A stretch of 23,242 bases of DNA from Ignavibacteriales bacterium UBA1304 (GCA_002307295.1 DBTY01000027.1:1-23242), one strand, 5' to 3'. Positions 1 to 8,887 are shown, counted from the stretch's first letter. A program made the numbers and translations. The notes: generated by a model from the sequence alone, not told the origin.

Positions 1-38
1 TTTCTTCGTTTTGGACGGATGTGATTCCAATTTATAAC

Positions 39-317
39 TTAATCAGTTATTCCGCTATTATAATTAAAACTGGATATTATTCCGTCGTTTATCTGACCGC
101 TTGCATGCATTTCGTTTAGCTTCTGAATTATCTTTAATACCAGTTCTCTTTTACCGTCGACTATATCGGTTATAAACTCGCGCACTTCAGGATAATTGCA
201 CTCTTCTAATATCGCTTCGTGAAATTGGATTAGCTCCGTCTCTTTTCGTAAGGCTTCGTTTAGCATTGCGCAGGTAGTTTTACATGCATGTTCGCAATTT
301 ACTTTACTTTTTGTCAT
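39..317 (-). CDS. Small helical Cys-containing protein, function unknown
   Basis: This is a 92-residue protein that I do not recognise. Its N-terminus carries three cysteines spaced C-x3-C-x3-C (C8, C12, C16), which would lie on one face of a helix, plus H10, H33 and C40. The rest is strongly helical, with a Glu-rich stretch (E26, E28, H33, E34, E38, E39) reminiscent of ferritin-like bundles. The C-x3-C spacing also recalls four-helix copper-storage proteins, but only one helix has the cysteines, so neither assignment is safe. There is no signal peptide or membrane segment, so it is probably cytoplasmic. A good ribosome binding site (GAGGGA, about 9 bases upstream) supports the ATG. It lies downstream of the giant repeat lipoprotein gene on the same strand but beyond that gene's terminator, so it is probably transcribed separately. 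Confidence 0.7.
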   Translation of the reverse strand: MTKSKVNCEHACKTTCAMLNEALRKETELIQFHEAILEECNYPEVREFITDIVDGKRELVLKIIQKLNEMHASGQINDGIISSFNYNSGITD

Positions 318-357
318 ATTATATCATTCCCTCATTATTCCTAACACAATAAAAGAA

Positions 358-386
358 CAAATTATATGCCACCAAAATACTTCAAA
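358..386 (-). promoter_or_regulatory. Candidate promoter for the small Cys protein gene
   Basis: On the minus strand a TTTG (386-383) is followed 16-18 bases later by TATAATTTG (366-358), close to the Bacteroidota -33 TTTG / -7 TAnnTTTG pattern and also containing TATAAT. It sits about 40 bases upstream of the ATG at 317 and downstream of the terminator at 479-512. Such motifs occur by chance in AT-rich DNA, so this is a weak call. Confidence 0.3.
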
Positions 387-478
387 TATCAGGCTATTTT
401 GCGCAAAAACAGCAATTTATTTCCATTTTCAAGAAGCAAAATCTAATTATTTTCTTTATTCAGAGAATATTTTAACGC

Positions 479-512
479 AAAAAGCCGCCCCGATGAACCG
501 GGACGGCTTTTT
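479..512 (-). terminator. Rho-independent terminator of the giant lipoprotein gene
   Basis: A 14-bp stem (arms 479-492 and 499-512) with a six-base loop has ends of five A and five T. In the minus-strand RNA every position pairs, including one G-U wobble; in the plus-strand RNA the same position is a C-A mismatch. With its position 22 bases after the stop codon at 534, this assigns the terminator to the minus-strand gene. Confidence 0.88.
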
Positions 513-533
513 ACTAAATTACTATTTGTATAG

Positions 534-3500
534 CTATTTAACGACTCTGCCAACTTTTGTCGATCCGCCGCCGCTATTTGAACCATTAACTCCTTTTTTA
601 ACAATTACCCCAATACTGAAGTATGAATCGCTCTCGTCAGTTAACGGCGTTTCGCCTACATTTGGATTTACATCTGTAACTCTAATTCTTGCTAATGATG
701 TAACCGTAGAGCCCAAATTTGCAGTATAATTCCATACATATGCGCCTGTTGATTGCACTGAATCTAAAATTGTATTCCAGTTCGCACCGTTATCAATTGT
801 ATACTCAAGTTTGACTTTTTTAATCCCAGCAGTAGTCCATATTATATGGATTGTATCTGATGGATCGGTAAACGATTCCCCGCCATTAGGATAATCAATA
901 CGTAAAAGTTTATCCTGCGGATGCATAGTAAACGTAGCGTCAGACATATCGGAATGCTGTACGCCGCCAATTTCTGTTATACGAATTTTACATAAATCGG
1001 AACGATAAGTAATTGCACTTGGAACCGTCCAGTTATATAATCCATTGCTAACTACGTTTGAAGTTATTGTGTTCCAGTCGTTGCCATTATTAAGCGTATA
1101 CTCTATTTTCACATTTGCTATATTCGAAGAAGTCCACCTGATTTCATAAGTCTGACCAGTCAGCCAGTTTTCTCCTCCGTTAGGGCTCTTTACTGTTATA
1201 GACGGTTCCGGAGTAATAGTAAACGTTCCGTCGCTTTCGTCTGAAGGGATTCCTGAATTATCAACGTTGCTTATTCTGATTTTATATAGAGTTGAAGAAA
1301 TGCTCGAACTCCACGTATAAGAACCAAGACCTGCCGGAGTACTTGCTATTACCGATTTCCATGTATAGCCATTATCGTCCGTCGATTCGATTTTAACGTT
1401 AGCCATACCGACTGAATTCCATGTAATATTATGCGCCTCTCCACCAACCCATGTTTCGCCTCCATTTGGCGAAGTTACTTTGACGGAAGGTTGAGGAGTA
1501 ATAGTAAACACTGCGTCGCTTTGATCTGTAACGCCGCTAGCAATATCTGTAATCCTGATTTTGCAGCTTGATGAAGATAATGCGCCAGGAATCGGGCTCC
1601 ATGAATATGAACCAGAGTTTTGAACGCTGGCAGTAATAACGCTCCAGTCTACGCCATTATTAGTAGTATACTCAATTTTAACATTTGAAACTCCCGTGCT
1701 GCTCCAGGTAATATTTTGCGAAGATCCTCCAACCCATGTTTCGCCTCCATTTGGCGAAGTTACTTTAACAGAAGGTTGAGGCGTAATAGTAAATGCCGCA
1801 TCGCTTTGATCAGCATAATTACCTGAAGGGTCAGAAATTCTGACTAAACAGTTAATCGACGAAATATTAGGAATCGGGCTCCATGAATATACTCCGGTTG
1901 AGCTCGCGGCGCTTGAAGTAATCACTGTCCAGTCCGCCCCTTTGTTTGTGCTGTATTCAATTTTTACATTTGTAATTCCGCTGCTATTCCAGGTAATATT
2001 TTGCGAAGATCCAGCCATCCAGTTTTCGCCTCCATTCGGCGAAGTTACTACGATAGAAGGCTTAGGCGTGATAGTAAACACAGCGTCGCTTTCATCTAAG
2101 TAGCTGCTTGCAATATCAGTAATTCTGACTTTGCAGTTAGTAGAAGAAATATTTGGAAGCGGGTTCCAAACATAAGAGCCATTGCTCGGCACGCTTGAAA
2201 CTACAGAGATCCAATCCACTCCGTTGTTTGTAGTATAATCAATTTTAACATTTGAAATTCCTGAGCTGCCCCAGGTAATATTTTGCGAAGAGCCTCCGAC
2301 CCAGCTTTCGCCGCCATTTGGCGAAGTTACAGTAATGCTCGGCGTAACCTGACTTATAGTAAAATTATTTGCCGATGTAGCCGACGGATTGCCATTATTC
2401 AATACGTTGCTTATTCTCACTTTGCATAATGAAGAATTTATTCCAGAATTTGCAGGAATAGCCCAGGCATATAACCCGTTGCTTGGAACGCTGTTAATAA
2501 TAGTCGACCAGCTTGCTCCGCTATTTGTAGTAAGTTCAATTTTTACATCTGCAACATTTGCCGACGACCATTTAATATTTTGCGTTGTTCCTACAATATA
2601 CTGTTCGCCTCCAATTGGAGAAGTGACCGTAACCGAAGGCTGAGGCAATACCGTAAAAGTTCCGTTGCTTGTTACGCTTGGCGTGCCGTTATCCGCGTCT
2701 GTAATTTTTATTTTATATTGAGTTGAAGCGACGGAGAATCCGGTTACATAAGCTCCATTGCTTGCTACAGTCGGAGCAAGCACAATCCAGACTTCATCGT
2801 TATTTGGGGTATACTCAATTTTAACGTTAGAAATTCCGGTAGAAGCCCATTTAATAGTATCGGCAACTCCAGCCGTCCAAACGTCGCCGCTTAACGGTTT
2901 AAGAATTGTAAGAACTTTAGAAGGACTTATTGAAAATACCGCGGCGCTTGTAGCACTTGGAGTGCCAGATGATGCGTCGCTGATTTTAATTAAGCATTGC
3001 GACGAAGTAACATTCGGCACTGGGTTCCATGCATAAGAACCTGTGTTTGCAACGCTTGCAATAACTGTCTGCCATACAGATCCGCCATTAGTGGAGTATT
3101 CAATTTTAACGTTAGCCACTCCTGAGCTTGTCCATGTTATCTGTTTAGAAGATCCGCCCACCCAGCTCTCGCCGCCGTTTGGCGAAACCACAGCTAGAGT
3201 TTTTACGACCTGATTATTGATTGTAAAATTATTATCAGACATTCCATATGGAATTCCCGTTCCAGATTTACTTACTCTAACTTTAGCCTGATTTGTATTT
3301 TCATTAGGAACCGTCCAGTTATAAACGCCGCCGCTTGCAGTATCGGCAATAATTGTTTTCCAGTCGGCGCCGCCGTTAATAGTATATTCAATTTTTACAT
3401 TTGCAATATTAACCGAAGTCCATGTAATTTGTTTTACTACTCCGGATTGATAAACTTCTCCGCCGACCGGAGCGGTAACTGTTATAGAAGGTTCAGGACT

Positions 3501-6500
3501 AATTGTAAAAGTCTGAGCGCTTTGTCCAGTATAATTATTTGCTACATCAGTAATCCGAACCTTGCAATTTGTAGAAGGAGTATTAGGAATTGGATTCCAG
3601 CTGTAATAGCCATTACTTGGAACGCTTGCCGCAACTGTAGACCAGTTTACTCCGTTATTAGAAGTATATTCAATTTTAACGTTCGAAACTCCGGAGCTAT
3701 TCCATGTAATTGCCTGCTGAGACATAGCATTCCAGGTTTCGCCGCCTTTGGGAGAAGTAACAGTAATCCCTGGCGCAACCTGATTGATAGTAAAAGTATT
3801 TGCGGAAGTTGCAGATGGATCGCCATTATTAAGAACATTGCTAATCCTTACTTTACATAGCGAAGAATTTAACAATGAATCGGTCGGGATAGTCCATGCA
3901 TATAAACCAGAGCTTGGAGTAGACGCAATAATTGTAGACCAGGTAGAGCCGTTATTTGTAGTGAATTCAATTTTAACGTTAGAAACAGAAGTAGAAGTCC
4001 ACGTAATATTCTGCTTCGTCCCGGCAAGATATTGCTCGCCTCCGGCAGGGGAATTAACAGTTATAGAAGGCTGAGGCAGTACGGTAAAAGTTCCGTCGCT
4101 TTCGTCGCGTGGAGAGTTATCAGTCGCGTCGCTTATACGCACTTTGCATAAAGTTGAAGCGTTAGTAAATCCATGCAGATAAGAACCTGTGCTTGGCGTA
4201 CTGGCGACTAAAATTTTCCAGTCGGTAGAATCAATTCCATTATTAATAGTATATTCTATTCTAACGTTTGTTACGCCAGAGGACTCCCATTTAATTGTAT
4301 CGGCAACGCCCGCGGTCCAGACCTCGCCGCCGTTTGGTTTTAAAACCTTGATTGTCTTAATAGGTTTTATAGTAAATACCGCGTTGCTTTTTACAGTAGG
4401 AGTTCCATTTGAAGCGTCGCTAATTCTAACTTTGCATTGAGTAGACGCCGTATTAGGAACCGGATTCCAGGAATACGAACCGCTGCTTGCAACGCTTGAT
4501 ACAATTGTATTCCAATTTAATTCGTTATCGGTAGTATATTCAATTTTTACTTTTGTAACGCCTGTGCCGCTCCATGTAATCTGTTGCGAGGTTCCGGCAT
4601 CCCACGATTCTCCGCCGTTAGGAGCAGTAATAACAAGCTGCTTAGCGACCTGATTAGTTATAGTAAAATTAGCTCCCGAAACGCCATATGGAATTCCCGT
4701 TCCGGCTTTGCTGACTCTTACTCTGGCCTGAGTCGTATTTTCATTTGGAACAGTCCAGTTATAAACGCCGCTGCTTTCAGTATCGGCTACAATAGTTTTC
4801 CAGTCAGCTCCGTTGTTAACGGTATACTCTATTTTAACTCTGGCTATGCTCGTTGAAGTCCATGTAATTTGTTTGATTACGCCAGACTGATAAACCTCGC
4901 CTCCAATAGGAGCCGTAACAACAATAGCCGGTTGAGGAGCAATAGTAAAAACTAAATCGCTTAAATCATATACAGAAGCGTCAGTCGCGTCGGTAATTCT
5001 GATTTTGCAATTAGTCGAAGTAGAATCAGGTATTGGGGTCCAGCTGTAAAATCCGCTGCTTGGAACGCTGCCTGTAAGTAAAGTCCAATTGACTCCATTG
5101 TTAGTAGTATATTCAATCTTAACCGCCGAAACTCCTGCGCTCGTCCAGGTAATACTTTGGGCAGAACCTGCCAGCCATGACTCGCCGCCATTAGGGCTTG
5201 TGATTTTAATTGATTTAGCTACTTTAGTATATATCGTAAAATCGTTATCAGAAGTTGCAGACGAACTACCGCCGGAAGCGTCGCTTACTTTAACCTTGCA
5301 CAACGACGAGTTAACTACCGGAATGGTATCCCAAACGTACGAGCCATTATTAGGAGCGCTTGCAGTAATGGAGCTCCATGTTGCGCCGTCGTTTGTAGTA
5401 TACTCAATTTTAACATTTGCTACAGGGCTTTTAACCGAATTTGTTTTTGCTGATGTTTCGTCAACTGCAACATTTGCCGCTTTCTTAATTTTAGTTTTAA
5501 CGCTTGTTATAGTTTTAGCTAAAGTAGAGCTTGAAGACCATGTAATATTAGCGCTTGTTCCGGCCAATAATTGTTCGCCCCCATTAGGACTAATTATCTT
5601 TAAGGTAATTGGTTTTGAAATAGAAAATACAGAAGAGCTTGATACCGACGGATATCCATCTGCAACGTCGCTTATTCTAAGTTTGCAGTTGTTCGATAGC
5701 GTGGTTGGAACAGGGCTCCAGGAATATAGACCGTTACTTGGCGTACTTGCCGCTATTGTCGTCCAGTCCACTCCGTTATTTGTCGTATATTCAATCTTAA
5801 CATTTGCAACCTTAACGCTTGTCCATTTGATATCATAATTTTGCCCGGCTGCAATATCTTCTCCTCCGTTAGGCTGAGTTATTGTAATCGACTGAGGAAT
5901 TGTTATCGTAAAAACTCCTGAGCTTGTAGCGCTAATTGTATCTGCCGAAACATCGGCAATGCGAATTTTACAATTCAGAGATTGATATATCGAATTTGGA
6001 GTCCATGAATATGCTCCGGTTGACGCAGTTACGCTTGGAGCAATTATAGACCAGGTTGTTCCGTTATCTGTAGAAAGAGAGATTTTTATAGTCGTAATTC
6101 CTGTGCTGCTCCATTTTACGCTGTAAACGCTGTCTACATAAACAACAGAGCCGCTGTTAGGATCAAGCATTTCTAAAGTTTTTACGGTAGTATCTTTAAT
6201 TATACTAAAATCTTTTGAGCTGTAAGCTATAACCGAAGGATTATCAAGCGTGGAAACTTTTACAAGACATGAGTTTGATATTTTATTAGGAACGGGAGTC
6301 CAGACATATACTCCTGTATTAGAAATATTATGCGCTAAAGAGTCCCATGTGCTTCCGCCGTTTGTGCTGTAATCTATATTTATATTGGTAGATGTGTTGC
6401 TGTACCATTTGATTTGCTGGCTGCTTCCAACGGAAACAGATTCTCCGCTCGTTAGGGAGAGAAGCTTCATTGTGACGCTTGAAGTTTCAGGACTTGATGA

Positions 6501-6581
6501 AACAATTGACTGGTCGTCTCTGCACGACGTAAGTATAACAACCAGTAACAAAGCCATAAACAAATATATCGAACGTCTCAT
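534..6581 (-). CDS. Giant surface lipoprotein with 20 Ig-like 'PNGGE' Ser/Thr-rich repeats
   Basis: The product has 2015 residues. It begins with a lipoprotein signal peptide: Arg-Arg, a hydrophobic core, and the lipobox LTSC with Cys20 as lipid-attachment site. The following R-D-D-Q resembles the acidic surface-export signals of Bacteroidota lipoproteins. From about residue 36 to the end I count 20 tandem domains of roughly 88-100 residues. Each has the pattern (S/P)PNGGE-x-W-x-aG-x-x-x-x-I-x-W, then VKIEYTTNNG-x-x-W, then SGxYxW-xP, (N/S)CKVRI(S/T)D and SDxxFTI. This matches the Kre9/Knh1-like 'Ser-Thr-rich' Ig-fold family (Pfam PF10342). Domain 4 has a 34-residue Lys-rich insertion. The protein ends in a Gly/Ser/Lys tail, not a T9SS sorting domain. 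AGGA lies about 9 bases before the ATG. The gene is monocistronic with its own terminator. A role in adhesion or as a surface scaffold is inference from architecture; no catalytic domain is visible. Confidence 0.9.
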   Translation of the reverse strand: MRRSIYLFMALLLVVILTSCRDDQSIVSSSPETSSVTMKLLSLTSGESVSVGSSQQIKWYSNTSTNINIDYSTNGGSTWDSLAHNISNTGVYVWTPVPNKISNSCLVKVSTLDNPSVIAYSSKDFSIIKDTTVKTLEMLDPNSGSVVYVDSVYSVKWSSTGITTIKISLSTDNGTTWSIIAPSVTASTGAYSWTPNSIYQSLNCKIRIADVSADTISATSSGVFTITIPQSITITQPNGGEDIAAGQNYDIKWTSVKVANVKIEYTTNNGVDWTTIAASTPSNGLYSWSPVPTTLSNNCKLRISDVADGYPSVSSSSVFSISKPITLKIISPNGGEQLLAGTSANITWSSSSTLAKTITSVKTKIKKAANVAVDETSAKTNSVKSPVANVKIEYTTNDGATWSSITASAPNNGSYVWDTIPVVNSSLCKVKVSDASGGSSSATSDNDFTIYTKVAKSIKITSPNGGESWLAGSAQSITWTSAGVSAVKIEYTTNNGVNWTLLTGSVPSSGFYSWTPIPDSTSTNCKIRITDATDASVYDLSDLVFTIAPQPAIVVTAPIGGEVYQSGVIKQITWTSTSIARVKIEYTVNNGADWKTIVADTESSGVYNWTVPNENTTQARVRVSKAGTGIPYGVSGANFTITNQVAKQLVITAPNGGESWDAGTSQQITWSGTGVTKVKIEYTTDNELNWNTIVSSVASSGSYSWNPVPNTASTQCKVRISDASNGTPTVKSNAVFTIKPIKTIKVLKPNGGEVWTAGVADTIKWESSGVTNVRIEYTINNGIDSTDWKILVASTPSTGSYLHGFTNASTLCKVRISDATDNSPRDESDGTFTVLPQPSITVNSPAGGEQYLAGTKQNITWTSTSVSNVKIEFTTNNGSTWSTIIASTPSSGLYAWTIPTDSLLNSSLCKVRISNVLNNGDPSATSANTFTINQVAPGITVTSPKGGETWNAMSQQAITWNSSGVSNVKIEYTSNNGVNWSTVAASVPSNGYYSWNPIPNTPSTNCKVRITDVANNYTGQSAQTFTISPEPSITVTAPVGGEVYQSGVVKQITWTSVNIANVKIEYTINGGADWKTIIADTASGGVYNWTVPNENTNQAKVRVSKSGTGIPYGMSDNNFTINNQVVKTLAVVSPNGGESWVGGSSKQITWTSSGVANVKIEYSTNGGSVWQTVIASVANTGSYAWNPVPNVTSSQCLIKISDASSGTPSATSAAVFSISPSKVLTILKPLSGDVWTAGVADTIKWASTGISNVKIEYTPNNDEVWIVLAPTVASNGAYVTGFSVASTQYKIKITDADNGTPSVTSNGTFTVLPQPSVTVTSPIGGEQYIVGTTQNIKWSSANVADVKIELTTNSGASWSTIINSVPSNGLYAWAIPANSGINSSLCKVRISNVLNNGNPSATSANNFTISQVTPSITVTSPNGGESWVGGSSQNITWGSSGISNVKIDYTTNNGVDWISVVSSVPSNGSYVWNPLPNISSTNCKVRITDIASSYLDESDAVFTITPKPSIVVTSPNGGENWMAGSSQNITWNSSGITNVKIEYSTNKGADWTVITSSAASSTGVYSWSPIPNISSINCLVRISDPSGNYADQSDAAFTITPQPSVKVTSPNGGETWVGGSSQNITWSSTGVSNVKIEYTTNNGVDWSVITASVQNSGSYSWSPIPGALSSSSCKIRITDIASGVTDQSDAVFTITPQPSVKVTSPNGGETWVGGEAHNITWNSVGMANVKIESTDDNGYTWKSVIASTPAGLGSYTWSSSISSTLYKIRISNVDNSGIPSDESDGTFTITPEPSITVKSPNGGENWLTGQTYEIRWTSSNIANVKIEYTLNNGNDWNTITSNVVSNGLYNWTVPSAITYRSDLCKIRITEIGGVQHSDMSDATFTMHPQDKLLRIDYPNGGESFTDPSDTIHIIWTTAGIKKVKLEYTIDNGANWNTILDSVQSTGAYVWNYTANLGSTVTSLARIRVTDVNPNVGETPLTDESDSYFSIGVIVKKGVNGSNSGGGSTKVGRVVK
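2340..5215 (-). repeat. Duplicated five-domain block inside the giant lipoprotein gene
   Basis: Domains 5-9 (about 5215-3772) and 10-14 (about 3771-2340) are two copies of one five-domain unit. Equivalent domains keep their signatures: GGEVYQSG in 6 and 11, VWTAGVADTIKW in 8 and 13, GGEQY and NSSLCKVRISNVLNNG in 9 and 14. The offset is exactly 1440 bases at two sites compared (4861/3421 and 4297/2857). It drops to 1431 bases further along because domain 8 is three residues longer than domain 13. This is a second repeat level above the single-domain period of about 285 bases. Confidence 0.85.
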
Positions 6582-6822
6582 TTTTGTTGTCCTAATATTT
6601 TTGATAACCTGCGATTATAAATTAATAAAACTGCAAGATTAATAGTATAATTTATTAATTATTTCATGTGTTGTGTGATTTAAAATACAAATATCTAATT
6701 ATATACTCCGACTTTATATTATCGTATTTTTTTTTGTTTTCTTTAGGGGCAATTTTCATTTTTATTTGATAAGTTAAAGAACCAATTTTAGTAATTAGAC
6801 AAAACTTCAAGGGATTTTTATT

Positions 6823-8808
6823 ATGAAAATTTTTAGTAAGTTCTTCCTTCTCTTATCTATATATATAGGTTTAATTTTCCCTCAAACCGTTAAAAGAAAT
6901 TTCACTATTCAGGATCAGATTAATCTGCAAATTCCGGCAGAAGTAACCTCATCTCCAAACGGAGAAAAGATTTTATTTACTATCCGAAAAGCAAATTTTG
7001 AAACAAGCCGCTGGAATACCCAGGTTTATATAATGGATTCCAAAACAGGCAGTTATTATCAGTTTACGAAAAACGGCGCCAACTGTATTAGTCCTCAGTT
7101 TTCGCCCGACAACAATTACGCCTCTTTCCTTTCTTCCAGAGAACATCTTAACAAAGAAACAAATTCCCTTGAAACTGAAAGCTCTCAGCTTTGGATTGCA
7201 AATCTGAACGGAGGCGAAGCTGATAACTGGACTTCTCTAAAGTCGGATATTGAAGAATATACTTGGTCTAAAGATTCCAAGCTTATTGCGATTTTATCTG
7301 AATATGAAGACCCCGCTAAGGAATTGGAACAACAGGCAAATCTTAAATTAAAAAATGACGAGAGAGTTTATCCAGAATCTAAACCAAACAAGGCGTTATA
7401 CATTTTACGCGCGGCCGACCAAAAGATTATTAAAACATTTAAGTTAGACCCTGGCGCTGAAATGATAAACTTTAACTCCGCCGGAAATCAGATTGCTTAC
7501 CAGACTAACCAAACCGGCGAGTTTGACGATGAACAAAAATTCGATATATATATAATAGATACGAGCGGTAATAAAACACAACTGACTTCATACGAAGGCC
7601 CCGAAACTCTCCCCTGCTTTTCGCCTGACGATAAACTCATTGCTTATAAAACTCAGACCGTACCGGATATTGAATTTGCAAAAACAGAGCTCTGCGTTAT
7701 GAACCCCGACGGTTCCTCGTCTATTAACCTGACAAAAGACTTTCCTTACAGCGTTAACTCGTTTACATGGGAAACTCCAAATACGATACTTGCCACGTTT
7801 GACGAAAAAACAGAGCAGCAGCTTTACAGGATAAATACAAAAACAAAGAAGATGGATAGAATCAGTAAAGACGGGGACATAGTTTCGGACGTATCGGTTC
7901 AACAAAACGGCAAGCTGCTTTGTTACCGGGCAGAAAACTCCAGCTCGCTGCCGGAAGTTGTTTTAAACGGAAAGAAGCTCTCTAATTTTTCTTCGCAGCT
8001 TAATGAGTTTTCTTATGGCGAACAAAAAGTGATACGCTACAAGAGCAAAGATAACAAGTTTGAAATTGAGGGAGTTCTTTTTACTCCATACGGTTTTGAT
8101 CCAGCAAAGAAATATCCGCTTATTACTTACATCCATGGAGGACCTTACGGAAACGTTTTAAATAGCTTTAAGCAATCTCCGGCAATAAAAGCTCTTAATC
8201 AGGTCGGTTACATAGTATTTCTTCCAAACCCGCGCGGCAGTTCCGGCTACACAGATGAATTTTCTCAAAGCCTGCGTTATGATCTTGGCGGCAAAGATTA
8301 TGAAGATATTATGACCGGAGTAGATTATCTGATTTCTCAGGGTTACGTCGACGAAACTAAAATGGGAGTAACTGGCGGAAGCTATGGCGGCTACATGACT
8401 AATAGAATCATTTCGTTGAACAACCGTTTTAAAGCCGCAGTCTCTATGTTCGGAATGTTCAGTCTGTTTACTGATTGGAGTAATTCCTTCCAGCCTTCTT
8501 TTGAGAAGATGTATTTTGGTTACAACTATTGGGAGAAGCCAATAACCCATGACAATTATTTTGTCAACCGTTCGCCGGCTTTTTACGCGCAAAATATAAA
8601 AACGCCAACTCTCATACTTCATGGCGATAAAGACGTTTATACTAATGTGTCAAACTCGCGGGAGATGTATCAGGCGCTGAAAGCTTTAGGCGTTCCGGTA
8701 GAGTTCGTTATCTACCCTCGTGAAGGGCATGGAATCAAGGGCGAACCAAATCATTACGTAAACACAATCGAAAGAATGGTCGCCTGGTTTACAAAGTATA
8801 TTAAGTAA
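6823..8808 (+). CDS. Secreted S9-family serine peptidase (prolyl oligopeptidase-like)
   Basis: This 661-residue protein begins with a signal peptide of about 20 residues ending near FPQ, so it is probably periplasmic or secreted. The first two thirds hold WD40-like beta-propeller (PD40) repeats of the kind 'SPDGKxIAY', for example near residues 90, 150 and 268. The C-terminal third is an alpha/beta hydrolase. The nucleophile motif GGSYGGYM places Ser520, HGDKD gives Asp604 and REGHG gives His636, in the S9 order. The YIHGGP segment upstream fits the oxyanion-hole region. The length fits the S9B/S9C (dipeptidyl- or acylaminoacyl-peptidase-like) group. The family cleaves short peptides, with the propeller filtering substrates; the exact specificity cannot be read from sequence. 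AAGGGA lies about 8 bases before the ATG. The gene stands alone, divergent from the giant lipoprotein gene across 241 AT-rich bases with no other gene. Confidence 0.93.
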   Translation: MKIFSKFFLLLSIYIGLIFPQTVKRNFTIQDQINLQIPAEVTSSPNGEKILFTIRKANFETSRWNTQVYIMDSKTGSYYQFTKNGANCISPQFSPDNNYASFLSSREHLNKETNSLETESSQLWIANLNGGEADNWTSLKSDIEEYTWSKDSKLIAILSEYEDPAKELEQQANLKLKNDERVYPESKPNKALYILRAADQKIIKTFKLDPGAEMINFNSAGNQIAYQTNQTGEFDDEQKFDIYIIDTSGNKTQLTSYEGPETLPCFSPDDKLIAYKTQTVPDIEFAKTELCVMNPDGSSSINLTKDFPYSVNSFTWETPNTILATFDEKTEQQLYRINTKTKKMDRISKDGDIVSDVSVQQNGKLLCYRAENSSSLPEVVLNGKKLSNFSSQLNEFSYGEQKVIRYKSKDNKFEIEGVLFTPYGFDPAKKYPLITYIHGGPYGNVLNSFKQSPAIKALNQVGYIVFLPNPRGSSGYTDEFSQSLRYDLGGKDYEDIMTGVDYLISQGYVDETKMGVTGGSYGGYMTNRIISLNNRFKAAVSMFGMFSLFTDWSNSFQPSFEKMYFGYNYWEKPITHDNYFVNRSPAFYAQNIKTPTLILHGDKDVYTNVSNSREMYQALKALGVPVEFVIYPREGHGIKGEPNHYVNTIERMVAWFTKYIK

Positions 8809-8821
8809 TTGTTAAGTTTTC

Positions 8822-8878
8822 GACCAGTATACTAAAATAGTCGAATATTCGGCTATCTGGTCTGGGAGCCTCAAACGA
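8822..8878 (+). other. Structured RNA segment 3' of the peptidase gene
   Basis: Nested inverted repeats follow the peptidase stop by 13 bases. An outer GACCAG (8822-8827) can pair with CTGGTC (8857-8862), enclosing an 8-bp hairpin (ATAGTCGA with TCGGCTAT, one U-G pair). A small CCTC/GAGG hairpin follows at about 8869-8880. There is no U-tract, so this is not a standard intrinsic terminator. It lies upstream of the inferred rlpA promoter, so it is more likely the 3' end structure of the peptidase mRNA than an rlpA leader. Confidence 0.4.
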
Positions 8879-8887
8879 GGTTTATGA

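Noticed and set aside
5089..5838. A 249-codon plus-strand open frame, and other plus-strand frames inside the giant gene
   Set aside because: They run antisense to the repeat domains, recur with the domain period, have no ribosome binding site, and lack protein features; they reflect the base bias of the repeats.
534..6581. Repetitive DNA that might be a CRISPR or satellite array
   Set aside because: The repeats are coding, spaced by multiples of three bases (about 285), diverged in sequence, and uninterrupted in frame over 2015 codons.
6582..6822. A small gene or RNA in the 241-base divergent region
   Set aside because: It is very AT-rich with no convincing open frame, hairpin or full promoter match; only weak TTTG-like elements were seen.
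8158..8622. A 154-codon antisense frame inside the peptidase gene
   Set aside because: It overlaps the catalytic domain coding sequence, and nothing supports its expression.
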